NCBI GenBank assembly: GCA_009773995.1
Contig: VSMY01000021.1
Location: 1-27,305 of the forward strand
Source: Oscillibacter sp.
Lineage (GTDB): Bacteria; Bacillota; Clostridia; Oscillospirales; Oscillospiraceae
DNA length: 27,305 nucleotides
Direction of reading: 5' to 3'
Below the pieces are notes generated by a model. That model was not told where the DNA came from. It saw only the letters and a list, made by a program, of their open reading frames with translations, and made no database searches. Both the position numbers and the translations under genes were made by a program. Positions 23,372-27,305 of the stretch are shown here, piece by piece; within the stretch, counting starts at the first letter, position 1, and each line of letters starts with the position of its first letter.

Positions 23372-24448
23372 ATGAGTTTGAATTTTGCAGTGCTGGGGGC
23401 AGGTGCCGGTGGGCAGACGATGGCCGGAGTGCTGAGCAGCCAGGGATATTCCGTCAAGCTGTACGACATTGACCAATCCAAAATCCAAAAGCTGAATGCG
23501 CTTGGGAAGATTGTGGTCACAGGAAAAATAGAATGCGAAGGGACGCCCGCGCTGATGACCACGGATTTGAGGGCCGCTATGCAGGATGTGGATGTCGTTA
23601 TGGTAACCACCACCACGGACGCACATCGGACTTTGGCGGACCAATGTGCGCCCTATTTGCACGACGGGCAGATCTTTATGCTGAATCCCGGCCATGTGGG
23701 CGGCGCACTGGAGGTGGCCCATGTCATTCGGGACATTCATCAGTGCAAGGCCGACGTGATCATCGCGGAAGCTGGCGATCTGATGTATGCCTGCCGTATG
23801 CCGGAGGTGGGGACCGTGTTCCAGTCCGGGTTAAAGAACCACGTGGAGGTAGCCACCCTTCCCGCCAGTGACGTGACCCGCCTGCTGGAGATCCTCAAGC
23901 CGATTTTTGCTAATCTCTCTCCTGCAAAGAACATCCTGGAGACGGGATTTGAGGGCGGCGGCGCGATGCTGCATCCGATTCCGAGCCTGATGAATGTCAA
24001 TCGGACCGACTCCGGCGAGCCGTATGACTATTATATGTCCGGCATTACGCCCAGCGTAGCGAAGCTGGTGTCCGCCTGTGACGCTGAGCGCCTGGCGGTT
24101 TGCAGGGCTCTGGGCTTGGAGGTGCCCTCCTTGGTGAAGTCCCTCCAAAAGATTTACAGCCTGGAGCAAGAGGACCTGTATGACCTGCTTCAGCACAATA
24201 AAGCATATGTGGGACTGAAAAGCCCCTCAAGTCTGAATCACCGGTTTTTCATTGAGGATACGCTCTGCGGCATTGTGCCTCTGGCCTCCATTGGACAGAT
24301 GATGGGGGTGGAGACGCCGATTATGGACGCCTGCATCAACATCGCCAGTGTGGTCTGCGGCCGGGATTTCCGGGCGGAGGGCCGCACGGCGGAGCGCCTT
24401 GGTCTTGCGGGGAAAACCCTGGAGGAAATCTACGAGATGATTTCCTAA
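23372..24448 (+). CDS. NAD/NADP octopine/nopaline (opine) dehydrogenase-family protein
   Basis: This 358-residue oxidoreductase joins, or splits, an amino acid and a 2-oxo acid through reductive amination. The N-terminal Rossmann loop GAGAGG (9-14) and acidic D32-type residue in LYDIDQSK fit dinucleotide binding. The C-terminal opine domain has catalytic-type H201 in AMLHPIPSLMN and the family stretch HRFFIEDTLCGIVPLASIG. The ATG at 23372 follows GGAGGA. It is first in an operon with an EamA transporter and an IlvD/Edd dehydratase, under the IclR-type operator. Direction of reaction in the cell is unknown: it may break down an imported opine or build one for export. Related dehydrogenases acting on plain 2-hydroxy or ketoacids remain an alternative. 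Confidence 0.86.
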   Translation: MSLNFAVLGAGAGGQTMAGVLSSQGYSVKLYDIDQSKIQKLNALGKIVVTGKIECEGTPALMTTDLRAAMQDVDVVMVTTTTDAHRTLADQCAPYLHDGQIFMLNPGHVGGALEVAHVIRDIHQCKADVIIAEAGDLMYACRMPEVGTVFQSGLKNHVEVATLPASDVTRLLEILKPIFANLSPAKNILETGFEGGGAMLHPIPSLMNVNRTDSGEPYDYYMSGITPSVAKLVSACDAERLAVCRALGLEVPSLVKSLQKIYSLEQEDLYDLLQHNKAYVGLKSPSSLNHRFFIEDTLCGIVPLASIGQMMGVETPIMDACINIASVVCGRDFRAEGRTAERLGLAGKTLEEIYEMIS

Positions 24449-24449
24449 T

Positions 24450-24482
24450 GGCCGCCCCCGCACGGAAGCGGGGCAGACGGCC
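24450..24482 (+). other. Intercistronic hairpin after the opine dehydrogenase gene
   Basis: GGCCG/CGGCC and CCCCGC/GCGGGG stems (24450-24461 with 24468-24482, internal mismatches) follow the stop directly. No T tract follows, so it probably tunes or protects the message rather than ending it. Confidence 0.4.
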
Positions 24483-24560
24483 GGAAGAAATTATGAGCCG
24501 CAGCGGATGTCAGCTTTGAGATAAACGATTGTCCCGGGCGGTGAGGAGCGGTAAGTACGT

Positions 24561-25439
24561 ATGAAAGAGAGAAACCAAGCGGTTTTGCTGATGCTGCTGT
24601 CGGCCCTGTCCTTTTCACTGATGCAGGTAGCGGTAAAAATTTCCGCGGTGTCGGTGGGGACGCTGCAGCAGGTTTTCTGCCGGAATCTAATTAGTTTGTT
24701 CATTGCCCTGGCTTTATTGAGGAAAAAGCATCTGCCGCTCTTTGGCCCCCGGGAGTATCGGCTGCCGCTGTTTCTGCGGTCGTTTTTCGGGTTTGCAGGG
24801 ATGATCATGCTGTTTACCGCCACTGCGGAGGCCCGTCAGGCGGACATCGCGCTGCTGAACCGCACCTCGCCGGTTTGGGTCAGTTTGTTTGCGCTGCTGT
24901 TCTTGCGGGAAAAGATTTCAAAGGTGCAGATGCCGGTGATTTTGCTGTGCCTGGCCGGTGCGTTCATCGCTATGCGGCCCTCCTTCGATTCCGATGCGAT
25001 GCCACTGGTTCTGGCGCTGCTGACGGCGGTCTCCAGTGGCTTGGCCTACACAATGATTGCGTTTTGTAAGGGACATGTCAATCCCTTTACGGTGATTTTC
25101 CATTTTTCCCTGTTTAGCACGGCGGCCTCCGGCATTTTGATGCTTCCTTCGTTTGTGGTTCCCTCATGGAAAGACGCGGCAATGCTGTGTCTTATCGGCC
25201 TGTTTGGCGCGGGAGGGCAGATTGGCCTGACCTGCGCCTATCAGAAGGCGCCGGCTTCGGAGGTCAGCATCTATGATTATTCCGGCATTATTTACTCTGC
25301 CCTGCTGGGTTACCTTCTGCTGGACGAAAGGCTTTCGGCCTCTACAGTGGTGGGAGCCCTGCTGATTACCGCCGGCGGGCTGTGGGCCTTCCTGTACAAC
25401 CGGAAAAAGGCCGGGGAGACGGAGAAGGGCGGCCTCTGA
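24561..25439 (+). CDS. EamA/DMT-family transporter
   Basis: This 292-residue membrane protein has ten hydrophobic segments in two similar halves, as in the drug/metabolite transporter superfamily: LLSALSFSLMQVAVKI at the start of half one and LALLTAVSSGLAYTMIAF at the start of half two. PVWVSLFALLFLREKIS and YSGIIYSALLGYLLLDERLS are the paired end-of-half motifs of EamA domains. Members export amino acids and other metabolites or take them up. The gene starts at ATG 24561 with GAGGAG about 12 bases before, a rather long spacing. It lies between the opine dehydrogenase and IlvD/Edd genes, so it most likely moves the compound that dehydrogenase makes or releases. Confidence 0.88.
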   Translation: MKERNQAVLLMLLSALSFSLMQVAVKISAVSVGTLQQVFCRNLISLFIALALLRKKHLPLFGPREYRLPLFLRSFFGFAGMIMLFTATAEARQADIALLNRTSPVWVSLFALLFLREKISKVQMPVILLCLAGAFIAMRPSFDSDAMPLVLALLTAVSSGLAYTMIAFCKGHVNPFTVIFHFSLFSTAASGILMLPSFVVPSWKDAAMLCLIGLFGAGGQIGLTCAYQKAPASEVSIYDYSGIIYSALLGYLLLDERLSASTVVGALLITAGGLWAFLYNRKKAGETEKGGL

Positions 25440-25568
25440 GCAAGAGGGGAAGTTTGACACAGGGCCGTTCTGCGGCCTCCGGCGGCGGTTTGCGGCGCGG
25501 GCGGAAGGGAATCGATGGGATTCTCTTCGGTGTGTTGACGATAAAACAAAAGCGGAAAGGAAATGATT

Positions 25569-27242
25569 ATGAGCGACAATAAGCGCAGGATTAACAGCGA
25601 TCTGGAGGACCGGATGACGCTGGACTGGCAGGGAACCCGTGCATTTTTCTACGGGTTGGGGTACAACGATGCGGATATTGAAAAGCCCCGGGTAGGTATC
25701 ATGAACACCTGGAACGAAATCAACCCCGGACACATCCATCAGCGGGCGCTGGCGGACGCCGTTCGGGAGGGCATTATCGAACGCGGGGGACTGCCTTTCC
25801 TGTTCTACGGCGTCAACCTTTGCGACTGCGTGGGTGGCGGAGACTATGTGCTCCCCAGCCGGGATCTGCTGGTGAATGAGATTGAACTGAACGCCAAGGC
25901 GCACAATCTGGACGCGATGGTGCTGATTGGGACCTGCGATAAGGTGGTTCCGGCGCTGCTGATGGCGGCGGGACGGGTGAACATCCCCACGGTGATCCTT
26001 ACGGGCGGATATATGAAGACCCCGGTGATGGACGGAGAATACGTGGACTTTATCGACATCGGCGCCTGCATCTCCAAGGTAAAAGAGGGCAAACTGCCCC
26101 AGGAGAAGTTTGAGGAGCTGATTCACACCTGTGCGCCGTGCAGCGGAGCCTGCGGCATGATGGGAACCGCCAACACCATGAGCCTGCTGACGGAGACCAT
26201 CGGCATGTCGCTGACGGGCAACGCCACCTTGGCCGCCGTGTCCGGCGATTTGATCAACCTCAGCCGGGAGGCCGGACGGAAGGTAATGGAGCTGTGGGAG
26301 AAAGACATCCGCCCCCGGGACATCATTACGGAGCGGGCGATAACCAACGCGATCCGGGTTTGCATGGCCATCGGAGGCTCCTCCAATACCATCATTCACA
26401 TTCCGGCCGTGGCCACGGAAGCATGTCTGGACATGGATTGCAGCGCCGTCTACGCGGAGGCCAGCTGCGAGGTGCCCCTGCTGATCGGCATCCGGCCCAA
26501 CGGCAAGTACTGTATGGCGGATTTCGAGGCCGCTGGCGGCCTGCCGGCTATGCTGAACGAACTGCGGGAGAAGCTGGATCTGAATGGAATGACGGTGACG
26601 GGAAAGACCCTGGGGGAGAACATTCAGGGACATATGAACCGGAATCCCGCCGTTATCCACTCCCTTTCGGAGCCTCTGGACAGCGACGGCGGCCTGATTC
26701 TGTGCAAGGGAAACTTGGTGCCCCAGGGCGCGTTCATCAAGCAGTCCGCCGTTCCCGCCAAGCTGCATAAATTCCGGGGAACCGCTAAGGTCTACCACGA
26801 TCAGGACGCGGCCATCGACGCCCTGCGGAATGGAGAGATCCAGGCAGGCAACGTGGTGTTCATTATTTACCAGGGTGTTAAGGCCGGGCCCCACACCTCC
26901 TATGCCTTTACCACGGCGCTGAAGGGCAGCCGCTTGAAGGACGATGTGGCTACGGTAACGGATGGACGGCTGTCCGGCGCAGCCTCCGGCGCCTGTTTTG
27001 GCTATGCCTCTCCCGAGGCCGCCCTCCGGGGCCCCCTCTGCGCCGTGCGGGACGGGGACTGGGTCAACTTTGATATTGAGAAGCGGGAGCTGAACATTGA
27101 GCTGTCCGACCAGGAGCTGGAGAAGCGTATGGCGGAGGCGGAGCTGAAGCTGGAGCCCAAAACCGGCTGGCTTTCCATTTACCAGAGATGTGTAGGCTCC
27201 ATCCTGAAGGGCGCCCCCCTGATTGAGGATTACCGCGCCTGA
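25569..27242 (+). CDS. IlvD/Edd-family dehydratase, divergent
   Basis: This 557-residue protein belongs to the iron-sulfur dehydratases that turn 2,3-dihydroxy acids into 2-oxo acids. Family features: GTCDKVVPALLMAAGR with C123, D124 and K125; CAPCSGACGMMGTANTM with C188, C191 and C195; and DGRLSGAASG with the active-site S469. It differs from ordinary dihydroxy-acid dehydratase: the GPxGGPGMxEM stretch reads GVKAGPHTSYA (436-446), and the segment before LPSRDL is short, LCDCVGGGDYV. The ATG at 25569 is chosen because AAAGGA lies 7 bases upstream; the ATG at 25563 is too close. Last gene of the operon. Substrate is probably not the branched-chain precursor, but a sugar acid or pathway-specific dihydroxy acid. 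Confidence 0.85.
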   Translation: MSDNKRRINSDLEDRMTLDWQGTRAFFYGLGYNDADIEKPRVGIMNTWNEINPGHIHQRALADAVREGIIERGGLPFLFYGVNLCDCVGGGDYVLPSRDLLVNEIELNAKAHNLDAMVLIGTCDKVVPALLMAAGRVNIPTVILTGGYMKTPVMDGEYVDFIDIGACISKVKEGKLPQEKFEELIHTCAPCSGACGMMGTANTMSLLTETIGMSLTGNATLAAVSGDLINLSREAGRKVMELWEKDIRPRDIITERAITNAIRVCMAIGGSSNTIIHIPAVATEACLDMDCSAVYAEASCEVPLLIGIRPNGKYCMADFEAAGGLPAMLNELREKLDLNGMTVTGKTLGENIQGHMNRNPAVIHSLSEPLDSDGGLILCKGNLVPQGAFIKQSAVPAKLHKFRGTAKVYHDQDAAIDALRNGEIQAGNVVFIIYQGVKAGPHTSYAFTTALKGSRLKDDVATVTDGRLSGAASGACFGYASPEAALRGPLCAVRDGDWVNFDIEKRELNIELSDQELEKRMAEAELKLEPKTGWLSIYQRCVGSILKGAPLIEDYRA

Positions 27243-27305
27243 GGGCTAGCGGGTTCATAGAATGGAGGAACGTCTGTCTCTTCTACACATAAGACGCAGC
27301 CGCCG

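Noticed and set aside
25164..26894. 576-codon minus-strand reading frame opposite the EamA and IlvD/Edd genes
   Set aside because: It crosses two well-supported plus-strand genes and has low-complexity antisense composition.
27262..27305. Possible start of another gene at the right edge (ATG at 27262, open to the end)
   Set aside because: Only 14 codons are visible, no ribosome binding site precedes the ATG and nothing is recognisable.
1..27305. CRISPR array, riboswitch, tRNA or rRNA genes
   Set aside because: No regularly spaced repeats, no T-box or known riboswitch core and no tRNA-like cloverleaf were recognised by eye; a covariance-model search would be needed to be sure.

Overview
The window looks like a chromosomal piece of a fairly GC-rich, flagellated gut Firmicute, probably a Clostridia of the Oscillospiraceae type. 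This is inferred from AGGAGG-type ribosome binding sites, several GTG starts, lipoprotein solute-binding proteins, a YesM/YesN two-component system and the many transporter-linked catabolic genes. No rRNA, tRNA, CRISPR array or phage genes were seen.

Region 1 (2-162) holds the C-terminal end of a flagellin gene and its terminator. Region 2 (327-3106) is a compact catabolic operon: PfkB-family kinase, class II aldolase and a zinc-type alcohol dehydrogenase. Its likely logic is oxidation of a polyol or sugar, phosphorylation, then aldol cleavage. Region 3 (3317-7962) is a complete branched-chain amino acid (Liv/HAAT) type ABC transporter, binding protein to two ATPases, with its own candidate promoter. 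Region 4 (8101-11461) is a YesM-like sensor kinase and a YesN-like AraC response regulator that probably control regions 2 and 3.

Region 5 (about 11520-13360) is AT-richer debris. It holds a frameshifted IS5-family transposase tail, a matching pair of 15-bp inverted repeats about 1.6 kb apart, a probable recombinase remnant and an intact DUF4160/DUF2442 pair.

Region 6 (13362-17203) is a divergent LysR system. The leftward operon carries a two-piece UxaA-type dehydratase and an M20 dipeptidase. The shared intergenic region has two promoters and a dyad placed as expected for a LysR activator. Region 7 (17595-27242) is an IclR-centred module. Operon A has a TRAP transporter (dctP, dctQ, dctM) and an N-acyl-D-amino-acid deacylase-type amidohydrolase. 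A convergent iclR gene follows. Operon B has an opine dehydrogenase-family enzyme, an EamA transporter and a divergent IlvD/Edd dehydratase.

The most interesting observation is that operons A and B, although about 5.9 kb apart, each carry the same 32-bp dyad (12-bp arms, 8-bp spacer) 11-13 bases downstream of their -10 boxes. The dyads were found by reading the sequence. They suggest one regulon, probably repressed by the IclR protein encoded between them, and support reading the two operons as a single pathway. That pathway appears to take up a carboxylate-containing N-substituted (N-acyl or opine-like) amino compound, hydrolyse or oxidise it, and export or further dehydrate the products. 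The exact substrate cannot be told from sequence alone.
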